This document shows, one piece after another, positions 17,863 to 26,311 of a DNA stretch of 64,000 nt (the first letter of the stretch is position 1; each line of letters begins with the position of its first letter). Both the position numbers and the translations under genes were made by a program. The stretch lies in contig NZ_PHTY01000001.1 of the NCBI RefSeq assembly GCF_002813135.1, positions 615,501 to 679,500 of the forward strand. The letters are read 5' to 3'. The DNA comes from Ulvibacter sp. MAR_2010_11. GTDB lineage: Bacteria; Bacteroidota; Bacteroidia; Flavobacteriales; Flavobacteriaceae. The notes below the pieces were generated by a model. That model was not told the origin of the DNA and searched no databases. It was given only the letters and a program-made list of their open reading frames with translations.

Positions 17863-20370
17863 TCAATCAATACTCGCGCTGCGCAGTCGCAACGCATTAA
17901 AAATCACCGAAACCGAACTAAAACTCATGGCAAGGGCAGCAATCATGGGTGATAACAAAATTCCGAAGAAGGGAAATAACAATCCTGCAGCTACCGGAAT
18001 CCCTAAAGTATTATATACCAGTGCAAAAAACAGGTTCTGCTTTATGTTTCGCATCACCTTTTTACTTAAATTTCTCGCTTTTACAATGCCTTGCAAATCA
18101 CCTTTTAAAAGTGTGATGGCAGCACTTTCTATGGCCACATCGGTTCCTGTTCCCATGGCGATGCCAACGTCACTTTTTGCAAGCGCCGGAGCATCATTTA
18201 TACCATCACCCGCCACAGCAACCTTATGTCCTTCATTTTGCAATTTTTCAACCTCAGCCAGCTTGTCTTGCGGTAACATTTCGGCCTTAAATTGTTTCAT
18301 ATGTAACTGAGCGGCAACCGCTTTGGCAGTGTCATGATTGTCCCCGGTAAGCATAATCACATTGATACCCATTTCCTGTAATGCGGAAATAGCCTTCTTA
18401 CTGGTTTCCTTAATCTTATCGGCAATCACAACATATCCTATTACCTTTCCGTCCACCGAAACAAACGGAACTGTCTTCGCCTTTCGCTGCTCTGCTTCAA
18501 CCGTATTGCGAATCTTTTCTGAAATTTCAGCCTTTACCTCCTGCATCAACTTTTCGTTGCCTACTGCAACCTTCTTTCCGTCGACAATAGCCGTCACACC
18601 CTTTCCGGTTACCGAATTGAAATTTGAAGCCTTCTTAACTTCAACTTCTTGTTCTTTGGCATATCGCAGCGTAGCTTCAGCCAGAGGATGTTCACTCAAT
18701 TCGTTAACGGAAGCAATATAGGAGAGGACTTCCTTTTCTGAAAAATCGGATACCGATCCAACACTTTCAACAGAAGGTTTACCTTCGGTAATTGTTCCTG
18801 TCTTGTCGATTATCAAGGTATCGATGGTGTTCATCTTTTCAAGGGCTTCAGCATTTTTAATCAGCACGCCGGACTGCGCTCCTTTCCCAACACCCACCAT
18901 AACCGACATGGGTGTTGCAAGTCCCAAGGCACACGGACAAGCAATAATCAGCACCGCGATGGCATTGACGAGTGCAAATACATAGGCCGGTTCGGGGCCA
19001 AAAATTGCCCAAACTACAAATGTGATGAGTGAAATTATAACTACAATGGGTACAAAATAGCCGGAAATTTTATCGGCTAGTTTTTGAATGGGCGCCTGAC
19101 TCCTACTCGCCTTGTTCACCATTTCAATGATTTGAGAAAGCAGCGTATCACTCCCAACTTTTTCGGCTTTTACCACAAAGGATTGTTTTCCATTGATGGT
19201 TCCGGAGCGAATAGTGTCCCCTTCCTTTTTTGAAACCGGAATGGGTTCCCCTGAGATCATCGATTCGTCTATGGTGCTTTGACCTTCGGTAATAACTCCA
19301 TCCACAGGTATTTTATCCCCCGGTTTCACCCGCAGTAAATCCCCAATTTGAATTTTATCAATCGTTATTTTTTCTTCCTTACCGTCCACAATTCGAATAG
19401 CTTCATTAGGAGCTAATTTTAACAACTCCTTTACGGCACTATTGGTTTTACTATGCGCTCTGGCCTCCAACAACTGCCCTAACAACACCAAAGTTAGGAT
19501 TACAGTGGCAGCTTCAAAATACACGTGTACCGTTCCCCCGTGTGTTTTAAACTGATCCGGGAAAAAATCGGGGAAGAGCATTCCCACTACACTGAACAAC
19601 CATGCAATCCCTGCACCAATTCCTATGAGGGTAAACATGTTTAGATTCCATGTTTTAATGGAGCGGTAGGCGCGTTCAAAAAACATCCAGGTTGCATAGA
19701 ACACCACGGGAATTGACAATCCAAATTGAATCCAATTCCAATATTTTAGTTCCAATAGTTGATACAACGGATTGTTTGGAATCATTTCGGACATGGCAAT
19801 TAGGAAAATGGGCAGTGTAAATGCTACTGCTATCCAAAATTTACGCGACAATTGCCTGTATTTATTTTCTTCAGCTGAAACATCAGCTTTTAAAGGCACC
19901 AGATCCATTCCGCAGATAGGGCAAGAACCCGATTCATCTCTAACAACTTCAGGATGCATGGGGCAGGTATACTGAGTAGTACTTCGGGTGAGACTCACTT
20001 CCTCCACCAAATCCATCCCACAAACAGGGCAATCGCCGGGCTTGTCATAGGTTTTGTCGCCTTCACAGTGCATGGGGCAATAAAATACTCCTGTTCCGTT
20101 GCCTTTCGGTTTTTGCTTTTCTGAAGGCATGTTCTTTTGAGCGTGTTCCTTCTTTGATCCCGGCATCGAAATTTCATAATTCCCTCCAGAGGCAGCAAGT
20201 GCTTTCTGAAAGGTTTCCAAAGCAATGTGAGATTTCATTTCAATAAGGGCTTCCGCCTTTTCCAAATCGACCGAGGCCTTTACTACTCCCTCTACTTCAT
20301 TGAGCGCTTTCTCAACATGGTTTCGACACCCGTTGCAGCTCATTCCCAATATGTCATAGCGGTGTTTCAT
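17863..20370 (-). CDS. copA: Copper-type P1B ATPase with HMA and two heavy-metal-binding domains
   Basis: 835 residues. The N-terminal HMA domain has GMSCNGC (Cys12, Cys15). Two heavy-metal-binding modules follow, at about 97-121 (YCPMH...CPVCGMDL) and about 135-157 (TCPMH...CPICGMDL). The P-type core has ISGEP (actuator, 372-376), the transport motif CPC at 478-480, DKTGT phosphorylation loop at 522-526, the SEHPLAEA nucleotide motif and GDGINDAPALA. CPC with these modules indicates Cu(I)/Ag(I) export from the cytoplasm. The stop is four bases from the next upstream gene and 13 bases precede the receptor ATG, so all three are probably one transcript. Confidence 0.94.
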   Translation of the reverse strand: MKHRYDILGMSCNGCRNHVEKALNEVEGVVKASVDLEKAEALIEMKSHIALETFQKALAASGGNYEISMPGSKKEHAQKNMPSEKQKPKGNGTGVFYCPMHCEGDKTYDKPGDCPVCGMDLVEEVSLTRSTTQYTCPMHPEVVRDESGSCPICGMDLVPLKADVSAEENKYRQLSRKFWIAVAFTLPIFLIAMSEMIPNNPLYQLLELKYWNWIQFGLSIPVVFYATWMFFERAYRSIKTWNLNMFTLIGIGAGIAWLFSVVGMLFPDFFPDQFKTHGGTVHVYFEAATVILTLVLLGQLLEARAHSKTNSAVKELLKLAPNEAIRIVDGKEEKITIDKIQIGDLLRVKPGDKIPVDGVITEGQSTIDESMISGEPIPVSKKEGDTIRSGTINGKQSFVVKAEKVGSDTLLSQIIEMVNKASRSQAPIQKLADKISGYFVPIVVIISLITFVVWAIFGPEPAYVFALVNAIAVLIIACPCALGLATPMSVMVGVGKGAQSGVLIKNAEALEKMNTIDTLIIDKTGTITEGKPSVESVGSVSDFSEKEVLSYIASVNELSEHPLAEATLRYAKEQEVEVKKASNFNSVTGKGVTAIVDGKKVAVGNEKLMQEVKAEISEKIRNTVEAEQRKAKTVPFVSVDGKVIGYVVIADKIKETSKKAISALQEMGINVIMLTGDNHDTAKAVAAQLHMKQFKAEMLPQDKLAEVEKLQNEGHKVAVAGDGINDAPALAKSDVGIAMGTGTDVAIESAAITLLKGDLQGIVKARNLSKKVMRNIKQNLFFALVYNTLGIPVAAGLLFPFFGILLSPMIAALAMSFSSVSVIFNALRLRSASID

Positions 20371-20374
20371 AACT

Positions 20375-21181
20375 TTATTTTGGCAATTTTAGGGTTAAAT
20401 CTTTCCCCAGGAAGATTTTATCTGCATGTGCCGCCAAATTTGCATCGCGGGCCTTAAAGTGCATGTGTGTTTTAGAACCCTCATGAATAAAAACACCGTC
20501 ATTTTTAGCATCATAAAAGCCTAAAATATCAACGTAAGCATGTGTTAACACTCCTTTTAAACTCGATTGCAAATGATTTTTCTTGGTATGATCGGCATTG
20601 TTAGAATTCCAGTTTACGACGTGCCAGTCCAGTTTTGCAATACCCCCGGTTAAAATAAAAGGATAGGGTTTTGAAGTATCTACACCTCTCTGTAGCGCCT
20701 GCTGCTGTAAAAATATTTCGAACTGCCCTTGGCTTTTTACACTGGTGGGTACCGGAATATCCTGCCATTCTGCTACCTGAGCTGAAACCAATAGTGTTGC
20801 CGAATCTTTGAATGTATGATCCACAGTCACCATTTTGTCTGATCTCCGACTAATAATTGGATCGCTATTATAAATAAGGATTTCACCTGTTAGATTCTCA
20901 AGTGCTCCTATAGCGTATAAATTAGGTATACCTTCAAGATCTTTCAAAGCAATCGTCGCACCCATTTTTCCATTCATGATATCCTTCAAAGACCCCGAAC
21001 TCTCAACCTTCGTATAAATGGTATCCTGTACTTTAGTTGATACCGGTTTTACAGACTCCGCTGTTTTGACAACGTCCTCGGTCCTGTCACCTTCGGAAGC
21101 CACATTTGTATTAGTTTGATGCTCTTTACAACTCTGTATTGTCAAGATGCCGACAATCGATAAAACCAGTATTTTTTTCAT
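20375..21181 (-). CDS. Exported acetolactate-decarboxylase-like lipoprotein
   Basis: 268 residues with a lipoprotein signal peptide (TIQSC, Cys18). The body resembles alpha-acetolactate decarboxylase: IGALENLTGEILIYNSDPII near the middle and the C-terminal block THMHFKARDANLAAHADKIF. His239, His241 and His252 are spaced 2 and 11 apart, the same as the zinc ligands His194, His196 and His207 that I recall for the Bacillus enzyme. Acetolactate decarboxylase is normally cytoplasmic and makes acetoin. Here it would lie outside the cytoplasm, on the inner or outer membrane, in a copper cluster, so a different role such as metal binding is likely. Close spacing to the NHL gene (20 bases) and ATPase gene (4 bases) indicates an operon. 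Confidence 0.75.
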   Translation of the reverse strand: MKKILVLSIVGILTIQSCKEHQTNTNVASEGDRTEDVVKTAESVKPVSTKVQDTIYTKVESSGSLKDIMNGKMGATIALKDLEGIPNLYAIGALENLTGEILIYNSDPIISRRSDKMVTVDHTFKDSATLLVSAQVAEWQDIPVPTSVKSQGQFEIFLQQQALQRGVDTSKPYPFILTGGIAKLDWHVVNWNSNNADHTKKNHLQSSLKGVLTHAYVDILGFYDAKNDGVFIHEGSKTHMHFKARDANLAAHADKIFLGKDLTLKLPK

Positions 21182-21201
21182 ATTTATTTTTATTTAAGAT
21201 T

Positions 21202-22044
21202 CTACTTTTCTTTGGAAGGAGCCGCTGCTTCTTTCCACTCGTATACGGTTATTTTACTACCGCGATAGTTCGAAATATATAATTTTCCGTCCACCAGGAT
21301 AGCATCTGTTGGCTTTTCAATACTTTCTGAAAGTGCTTGCTGAAGCACCCCTGTGTGGTCATAAACCAGTACTCGGTTATTTTCAAAATCGGTTACAAAC
21401 ACTTCTTTTTCCGAAACATAAATCCCGGTTGCAGCATTCATTTTCTCATTTGCACCTATGACAGTTACAAATTTTCCTTCCTTGTCGAATGCCTGTACAC
21501 GGTTATTGTATGCATCGGCCACCCAAATTCTGTCTGTTGTAATCTGAACATCGGTAGGATAATAAAAATCTCCTTCTGCCTTCCCTTCTTTTCCGAAGGA
21601 AATAAAATTAATTCCGTCTTTTGCGTATAAAATACGGTTGTTATAAAAATCTGCAATCGCAATTTCATCCCCTTTGAAGTCTGCTCCTGCCGGCGCATCC
21701 AAACTATCCTTTACGGTTACCATCTCCATTTCCGAAGCATTGTATCGCATCACCACATCATTTCCATACTGCGGAATAATCAGCTCATTATTAAAAGACG
21801 AAATATGCATGGGGCGTTCCAAAGAATCTATACTTTTCAGTATTGCTCCGTTTTCGTTTATTAAAACCAAACGATTGTGGTCTCCATCGCTCAACCAAAT
21901 TCCATCCGAAGTAGCTGCGATTCCAATTGGATTTACTCCTTCAGTTTTTATTACTTTCGCCAGCTGCCAACTCTTAGGAGCTTCTTTAGTCTGGCAACTC
22001 ATTAAGGTTGCGATCACAATTGCAACCGATATAAAATATTTCAT
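21202..22044 (-). CDS. NHL-repeat lipoprotein
   Basis: 280 residues, lipoprotein signal ending LMSC with Cys17. The rest is a six-bladed NHL-type propeller; repeated units read GIWLSDGDHNRLVLINENG, DEIAIADFYNNRILYAKDG, RIWVADAYNNRVQAFDKEG and EVFVTDFENNRVLVYDHTG, each with the Asp/Asn-rich turn typical of the fold. Such propellers bind ligands or partner proteins and rarely are enzymes. It precedes the acetolactate-decarboxylase-like gene by 20 bases, so the two exported lipoproteins are probably made together. Confidence 0.85.
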   Translation of the reverse strand: MKYFISVAIVIATLMSCQTKEAPKSWQLAKVIKTEGVNPIGIAATSDGIWLSDGDHNRLVLINENGAILKSIDSLERPMHISSFNNELIIPQYGNDVVMRYNASEMEMVTVKDSLDAPAGADFKGDEIAIADFYNNRILYAKDGINFISFGKEGKAEGDFYYPTDVQITTDRIWVADAYNNRVQAFDKEGKFVTVIGANEKMNAATGIYVSEKEVFVTDFENNRVLVYDHTGVLQQALSESIEKPTDAILVDGKLYISNYRGSKITVYEWKEAAAPSKEK

Positions 22045-22126
22045 AAACTTATAAAATTTTGAGATTACTTAAACATCCTCTTGCAAGCTCTTTTAAAAGT
22101 AAAGTTTACAAGAGGAGTTTCTTTTT

Positions 22127-22759
22127 TTATTGTTCCAAACGCTCGTATTTACAACATCCCGGAAGATCGTTGTATGTGTCTTTGGCTGCTTTATGCCCTT
22201 TGGTATCATGTCCTGCAGTTGCAATTGCTTTTTCTATTGCGCTTACAGAAGTCTGAGAAGCATCAAATCCAACCTCCAACATTTTAGTATCCTGATTCCA
22301 CGAGGCATTGGAAACGCCTGAAATGGATTTTGCAGCTTTTAAAATTCTGGCCTCACACATGCCACAGTTTCCTGCCACAAAAACAGACTTATTGGTAAGT
22401 TGTGCTATGTCCATTTTTGTGCTTTCTGCTTTTCCACCGGAAGACTCCACTTTCCCATTTGCACGTGTAATTTTGGTGGTAATAGGAGTGTATCCTGCCT
22501 TTTCAACCTGTGTTACAACATCGTTTAAGGAAAGACTTTTTTCTGAAGGATATGCAAAGGAGAAATCACCTGTTTCAATGTCGATTTTCACTTCTTTAAT
22601 TCCTTTGAATTCCTTGAACTTCTTTTCCAATCCGTAGGCACAGAACGGACAACCTAGTCCGTCAACCTGAATTTCAAATTGATCCATTTGCTTTTGGGCG
22701 TTCATACCCATCGTGCTTATTAATGCTACGATAACTGTAATTATTATTGATTTTTTCAT
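22127..22759 (-). CDS. Exported protein with two HMA domains and GHDT...CC tail
   Basis: 210 residues with a signal peptide (to about residue 21). The first HMA domain has Cys37 and Cys40 (GLGCPFCAYGLEKKF), the second Cys132 and Cys135 (GNCGMCEARILKAA). A Ser/Gly/Lys linker separates them. The tail has GHDT at 183-186 and CC at 202-203, precisely the arrangement in the single-domain protein at 15192-15557. Likely a periplasmic metal shuttle, perhaps passing copper between the outer-membrane components and the ATPase or the NHL/ALDC-like lipoproteins. It follows the outer-membrane protein gene by 22 bases. Confidence 0.87.
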   Translation of the reverse strand: MKKSIIITVIVALISTMGMNAQKQMDQFEIQVDGLGCPFCAYGLEKKFKEFKGIKEVKIDIETGDFSFAYPSEKSLSLNDVVTQVEKAGYTPITTKITRANGKVESSGGKAESTKMDIAQLTNKSVFVAGNCGMCEARILKAAKSISGVSNASWNQDTKMLEVGFDASQTSVSAIEKAIATAGHDTKGHKAAKDTYNDLPGCCKYERLEQ

Positions 22760-22781
22760 TTTGTTTTATGTTTTAATAGGT

Positions 22782-23564
22782 TTATAAAATGTACCGCATT
22801 CCCAGGAACACGGAATAATTGAAATCTTTTTCGGCAGAATTTGCAATGTCCTGAATTAATGGAAACTGTACAGCCGCATCTACAGTTACCTTTCCTTTAG
22901 CATATTGAATTCCTTGGGCATACAACAATTGATACTCATTTAAGGTTGTGTATGACTCGCTTGAATATTCAAAAAACAGGTTGAGCTGATTTACAGGATA
23001 GGTGGGTTTTAACAACGGCACTCCAAATCCCAGTTTGTACTGAAACTTGTCAAAAACTCCGTCCGGAACCCATTGGTAACCTACTTCGTTGGAAATTCCC
23101 AATTTTAAAGATTCGTAACCGGCAATCACCCCGTAGTAACCCGAATACATTCCGGTGCTCATTCCTTTAAGTCCGAGTTTATCTCCTGTAGGAAGTGTTT
23201 GCATGGTCTTGGCTACCATCCGAAAGGTTTTTCCCATTTCATCTTTACGATAGAACTGGTATTTTCCAATTAGATTGATATCCCCAAGCGTATTTCCACT
23301 CCCTCTGCTATCCATAAAGTCGTATGAAACAAAAGGTACAACAGCAGAAACCGATATATCGGAAGTAATAATATAGTCTCCCATAAGGGGTGCTTTTACA
23401 AATGTCCCTTCATTGGTATTTCTAACTTCCGTGAGTGTCCTTACTTCGAAAGTATTACCTCCCAACATAATAGGTTTGTCCCCGGTAATGGGAGGGCCTT
23501 GTGCCACAACAAATTGTCCTGCGGCACCAAATAAAATGACTAAAAGTCCTATTTTATATTTCAT
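22782..23564 (-). CDS. Outer-membrane beta-barrel protein of the metal cluster
   Basis: 260 residues, signal peptide to about residue 22 (FVVAQGPP). The mature part alternates polar and hydrophobic residues with many aromatic strand ends and ends in an outer-membrane-type FLGMRYIL. Segments such as SAVVPFVSYDFMDSRGSGNTLGDINLIGKYQFYRKD suit a 10-12-strand barrel of the family often labelled transporter in Bacteroidota. Substrate unknown; position between the HYC_CC_PP gene and the double-HMA gene implies a metal-related role. Confidence 0.75.
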   Translation of the reverse strand: MKYKIGLLVILFGAAGQFVVAQGPPITGDKPIMLGGNTFEVRTLTEVRNTNEGTFVKAPLMGDYIITSDISVSAVVPFVSYDFMDSRGSGNTLGDINLIGKYQFYRKDEMGKTFRMVAKTMQTLPTGDKLGLKGMSTGMYSGYYGVIAGYESLKLGISNEVGYQWVPDGVFDKFQYKLGFGVPLLKPTYPVNQLNLFFEYSSESYTTLNEYQLLYAQGIQYAKGKVTVDAAVQFPLIQDIANSAEKDFNYSVFLGMRYIL

Positions 23565-23647
23565 GAAAATTCGATTTAAAAAATTAATAGATTAGTGGTT
23601 CATTCTGAATTATTTTCAGAAGAACACATCCCTGCTAATTTTAAAAA

Positions 23648-24058
23648 TCAAATAAGGAAAGTCTCGTACAACACCTGAAAGTCCTGTTCGAGTGGTGGCG
23701 GATGGTATTCCGCGAAAGAAATTAAATTGGTGGTATAAATTGCCGGTTGTTCCAATACAAACACCGAAACAAAGGCAGCAACAAAAGTTTTAGTAAAGTT
23801 TATCTCAAAAGAAGCCTTGGCAAAGGTATCATCGGTAGTTACCTGTGTATAATGATTATCACAGCAGTCGTGATCTTCGGAAGTGCCCTTGGTCTCACAA
23901 TCGGGTATATCCATAGACATGCCACAGGAAAGATTCTTTTCACCTAAGGTAAGTTCCGAAAGCATTTCATACTCTCCGCAAAAATGCTGGGCATAGGCGA
24001 TTCCGCTACTACTGGCTAGTAGTAAAACAGATAAGAATATGGAAATGATTTTTCTCAT
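23648..24058 (-). CDS. HYC_CC_PP family small exported protein
   Basis: 136 residues with the three marks that name the family: HFC at 25-27 just after the signal peptide, a CC pair at 65-66 within DHDCCDNHY, and PPP at 120-122 near the C-terminus. A hydrophobic segment (FVAAFVSVFVLEQPA, about 92-106) may anchor it. The family occurs in Bacteroidota next to metal-efflux genes; its mechanism is unknown to me. The Cys and His content suggests metal binding. Located 56 bases after the DUF3347 gene on the same strand. Confidence 0.88.
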   Translation of the reverse strand: MRKIISIFLSVLLLASSSGIAYAQHFCGEYEMLSELTLGEKNLSCGMSMDIPDCETKGTSEDHDCCDNHYTQVTTDDTFAKASFEINFTKTFVAAFVSVFVLEQPAIYTTNLISFAEYHPPPLEQDFQVLYETFLI

Positions 24059-24114
24059 TACGAGTACAAAATTACATCAAAAAGCGTTTTAAAAAGTTCA
24101 AATTTTGTTAAACT

Positions 24115-24660
24115 TTATTTAATCTCTTTTTGTATACGTCCGCATTTCAGCATTTTGTCACCAAAGTACGGATTCATAATATCTCTGCTATTGCTTAACC
24201 AAAAAGCACCTGTATTTCCAAATGCCATTGGACAATATTGTTTGTAAATAGTCCCGGATTTTAAACCTTTAGAAATCAAAGAATCGACGGCCGCAGATAA
24301 TTCAAAAAAAGCTGTCCGTTGTACTTCCACATCGTCACTCATCATTATTTTTTCGGTAGTCTCAAGCATTTTTTGATTCTCTGATACTTCCAATAAAGCT
24401 TCTTTAAGCTTAGAAGCTGTAAGAGCTGCATCCTTTGCGTTTGTGTTCACCAGAGCGGTTTTTACATTGATATATTGCACATAAACTTCGGCTATTTTCG
24501 GATCGTTAAACTCGGCAACCATTGCTTCGGAGGTATATACTTCAGGCGTTTCTTGGGTTTTTACTTCAACAATTTCCGGTTCCGACTCTTTTTTCGAATC
24601 GACACATGCGCCAAGGCTGAAAAGCACTATTGCAAACAAGCTGATAAAAGGATATTTCAT
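24115..24660 (-). CDS. DUF3347 lipoprotein, first gene of the metal cluster
   Basis: I use the ATG at 24660 (MKYPFISLFAIVLFSLGAC), giving a lipobox with Cys19. About 181 residues. The C-terminal half has the DUF3347 features QYCPMAFGNTGAFWLSN, DIMNPYFGDKMLKCG: a CPM motif and a second Cys about 30 residues on. The same module occurs at the end of CusB-like membrane fusion proteins and is thought to bind copper. It opens the run of nine same-strand genes ending at 15192 and has its own -7 element at 24682-24689, separating it from the exosortase genes. Confidence 0.87.
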   Translation of the reverse strand: MKYPFISLFAIVLFSLGACVDSKKESEPEIVEVKTQETPEVYTSEAMVAEFNDPKIAEVYVQYINVKTALVNTNAKDAALTASKLKEALLEVSENQKMLETTEKIMMSDDVEVQRTAFFELSAAVDSLISKGLKSGTIYKQYCPMAFGNTGAFWLSNSRDIMNPYFGDKMLKCGRIQKEIK

Positions 24661-24681
24661 TATATCTATTTTTAGGAAGTG

Positions 24682-24689
24682 CAAAGATA
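24682..24689 (-). promoter_or_regulatory. -7 element for the metal cluster
   Basis: On the minus strand TATCTTTG matches the Bacteroidota -7 box perfectly, 22 bases before the DUF3347 ATG. No convincing TTG -33 element is seen at 17-23 bp, which would fit an activator-dependent promoter. Confidence 0.45.
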
Positions 24690-24697
24690 CCTAATTC

Positions 24698-25126
24698 TTA
24701 CTTATTTTTCTTCTGAAAATAAAACGCTGGTAATAAAATTAACAGGAATAACGGCTGAATCAAAAACCTGCGAACATAAAATAAGGTGAGGTGTTCTCCT
24801 GCTTCCGAATTAAATAATAAAAAGGTGAAAATGGCAATCAATACAACAAACAGAAAGGCGTATAAAATTGCGGAGAGTTTCACCACTTCTTTTTCTTTAA
24901 ACACTGTCCAGAGTATTGCTAAAGAAAGTAAGGTATTTAGAAGAAAACGAAGACTCACATTGGCCAAAAGTTTATACGTATCGAACTCGGGTAAAGGTTG
25001 TGTGCTGTGATTTGTTTTAAAAAAGTACAGCAAAGGATTGTAAAATAGTGTCTCTTCAAACATCCGGATGAGCACCAAAAGTGTCGCCAAAACCAGCAGT
25101 GTTAGTATGGTAACAGGCTTTTTCAT
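24698..25126 (-). CDS. Exosortase F system-associated membrane protein
   Basis: 142 residues with four predicted helices (VTILTLLVLATLLVLI, SLRFLLNTLLSLAILWTVF, LSAILYAFLFVVLIAIFTFLL, FLIQPLFLLILLPAFYF). It begins with the phrase FEETLFYNPLLYFFK typical of the protein encoded beside XrtF. Its ATG overlaps the XrtF stop by four bases, so the two are coupled. It probably assists the exosortase; no catalytic residues are evident. Confidence 0.88.
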   Translation of the reverse strand: MKKPVTILTLLVLATLLVLIRMFEETLFYNPLLYFFKTNHSTQPLPEFDTYKLLANVSLRFLLNTLLSLAILWTVFKEKEVVKLSAILYAFLFVVLIAIFTFLLFNSEAGEHLTLFYVRRFLIQPLFLLILLPAFYFQKKNK

Positions 25127-25668
25127 CTCCTTACTTTAGGCGTTAGCATGCGTACCCATAACATCCAGAGAAGAAAAACCATTCCGTAGATTAATCCGGG
25201 GAAAACCACGCCGTGTAAAATTTCTTTATGCTCAGGAAAGTGATACAGAGAAACAGCCAGTATCACGATTCGCACAATATTAACAGCATAGATTAAAACC
25301 GCACCACCGAATAAAAATAACAGCGTTTTTTTAAATTTTTCGGCAAAGGCAATCACAAAGGCCATAAATAATATAATAATACTCAAAGAATTACAGCCTT
25401 CAATAATTCGTGCAAGATATTTTCCATTTACGTACAACTCCATAATGGGTTCGGTGATGCTGGGCTGTACCAGGGCCTCATACCCAAATCCGCCTATAAT
25501 GGCACTGCTTTGTTTGGCTACTAAATTTGTAATAAAATCGGGTGTAAAGGCGCCTCCTTTTGAAAGCTGAAGATAAACTGCATAGCAAATGCTGAGGAGC
25601 ACATAGGAACCTAAAAACAGCACGACAAAGCGGATCACTGTTTTGTATTTCTGAAACAAAGCTTTCAA
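25123..25668 (-). CDS. xrtF: Exosortase family protein XrtF
   Basis: 181 residues, polytopic. The exosortase catalytic triad is in place: Cys92 in IIEGCNSLSI, Arg133 in NIVRIVILA and a His in HKEILHGVVFPG (His152 best placed). Exosortases are transmembrane cysteine transpeptidases that process proteins bearing a C-terminal sorting tag; XrtF is the flavobacterial type. Targets cannot be named from this window. Two-gene operon with the associated protein downstream. Confidence 0.92.
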   Translation of the reverse strand: MKALFQKYKTVIRFVVLFLGSYVLLSICYAVYLQLSKGGAFTPDFITNLVAKQSSAIIGGFGYEALVQPSITEPIMELYVNGKYLARIIEGCNSLSIIILFMAFVIAFAEKFKKTLLFLFGGAVLIYAVNIVRIVILAVSLYHFPEHKEILHGVVFPGLIYGMVFLLWMLWVRMLTPKVRR

Positions 25669-25756
25669 GAGATATCTGCTATTTTTAACAAAAATATAGA
25701 ATTAGATGTTGGTGTATCTGTGTGTTTTGAAATACTTTTACTAAAAATTATACACC

Positions 25757-26212
25757 ATGCCATTTGACTCCCTTAGACCCAAAGTAACTACAATTCTTGC
25801 AAATACTGCTGAAACAGCGGAACAACGCCTTACAGAAGTATGTGAACTATTGCAAACTGCGGTGGGATATTACGACTGGGTGGGGTTTTATTTTGCCAAT
25901 GAAGCAGAACGGACCTTGCATCTTAAAGCATTTGCAGGAGAACCTACAGATCACACTGTGATTCCGTTTGGGAAAGGCATTTGCGGACAAGTAGCCGAAT
26001 CGAACGCCAATTTTGTGGTTGCCGATGTCACTGCACAGACCAATTACATTGCATGTAGCCTGTATGTAAAGGCCGAAATTGTGATTCCGTTGTTTAAAAA
26101 TGGGAAGAATATTGGTCAGATAGACATAGACTCACACTCTGCAAATCCTTTTTCTTCTGAAGACGAGCGCTTTTTGGAATGGGTAAATGAGCAGGTTGCG
26201 GAAATTTTATAG
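25757..26212 (+). CDS. GAF-domain protein related to free methionine-(R)-sulfoxide reductase
   Basis: 151 residues, a single GAF domain. GKGICGQVAE (Cys76) and NYIACSLYVKAEIVIPL (Cys100) match two of the three cysteines of fRMsr (Cys94 and Cys118 of the E. coli YebR protein as I recall it, also 24 apart). The third, Cys84, is replaced by His66. In E. coli the pair 84/94 and Cys118 recycle the active site, so activity may be altered or use an external reductant. Cytoplasmic, no signal. It stands alone, divergent from xrtF, followed by a repeat-rich gap. Confidence 0.85.
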   Translation: MPFDSLRPKVTTILANTAETAEQRLTEVCELLQTAVGYYDWVGFYFANEAERTLHLKAFAGEPTDHTVIPFGKGICGQVAESNANFVVADVTAQTNYIACSLYVKAEIVIPLFKNGKNIGQIDIDSHSANPFSSEDERFLEWVNEQVAEIL

Positions 26213-26223
26213 CCCCTTTATTA

Positions 26224-26288
26224 GTGAAGCGTGAGCGATGAACGGTGAAAAGAATTAGGAATTAGGAATTAGGAATTAGGAATTAGGA
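26224..26288. repeat. Heptamer arrays: GTGANNN then five perfect ATTAGGA units
   Basis: GTGA/ATGA recurs at 26224, 26231, 26238 and 26245 (7-bp spacing), the reverse complement of the TCACNNN array at 6988. It is followed by five perfect tandem ATTAGGA units starting at 26254, 26261, 26268, 26275 and 26282. Confidence 0.9.
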
Positions 26289-26311
26289 ATTAAAGAAGAG
26301 AAATAGAAAAA

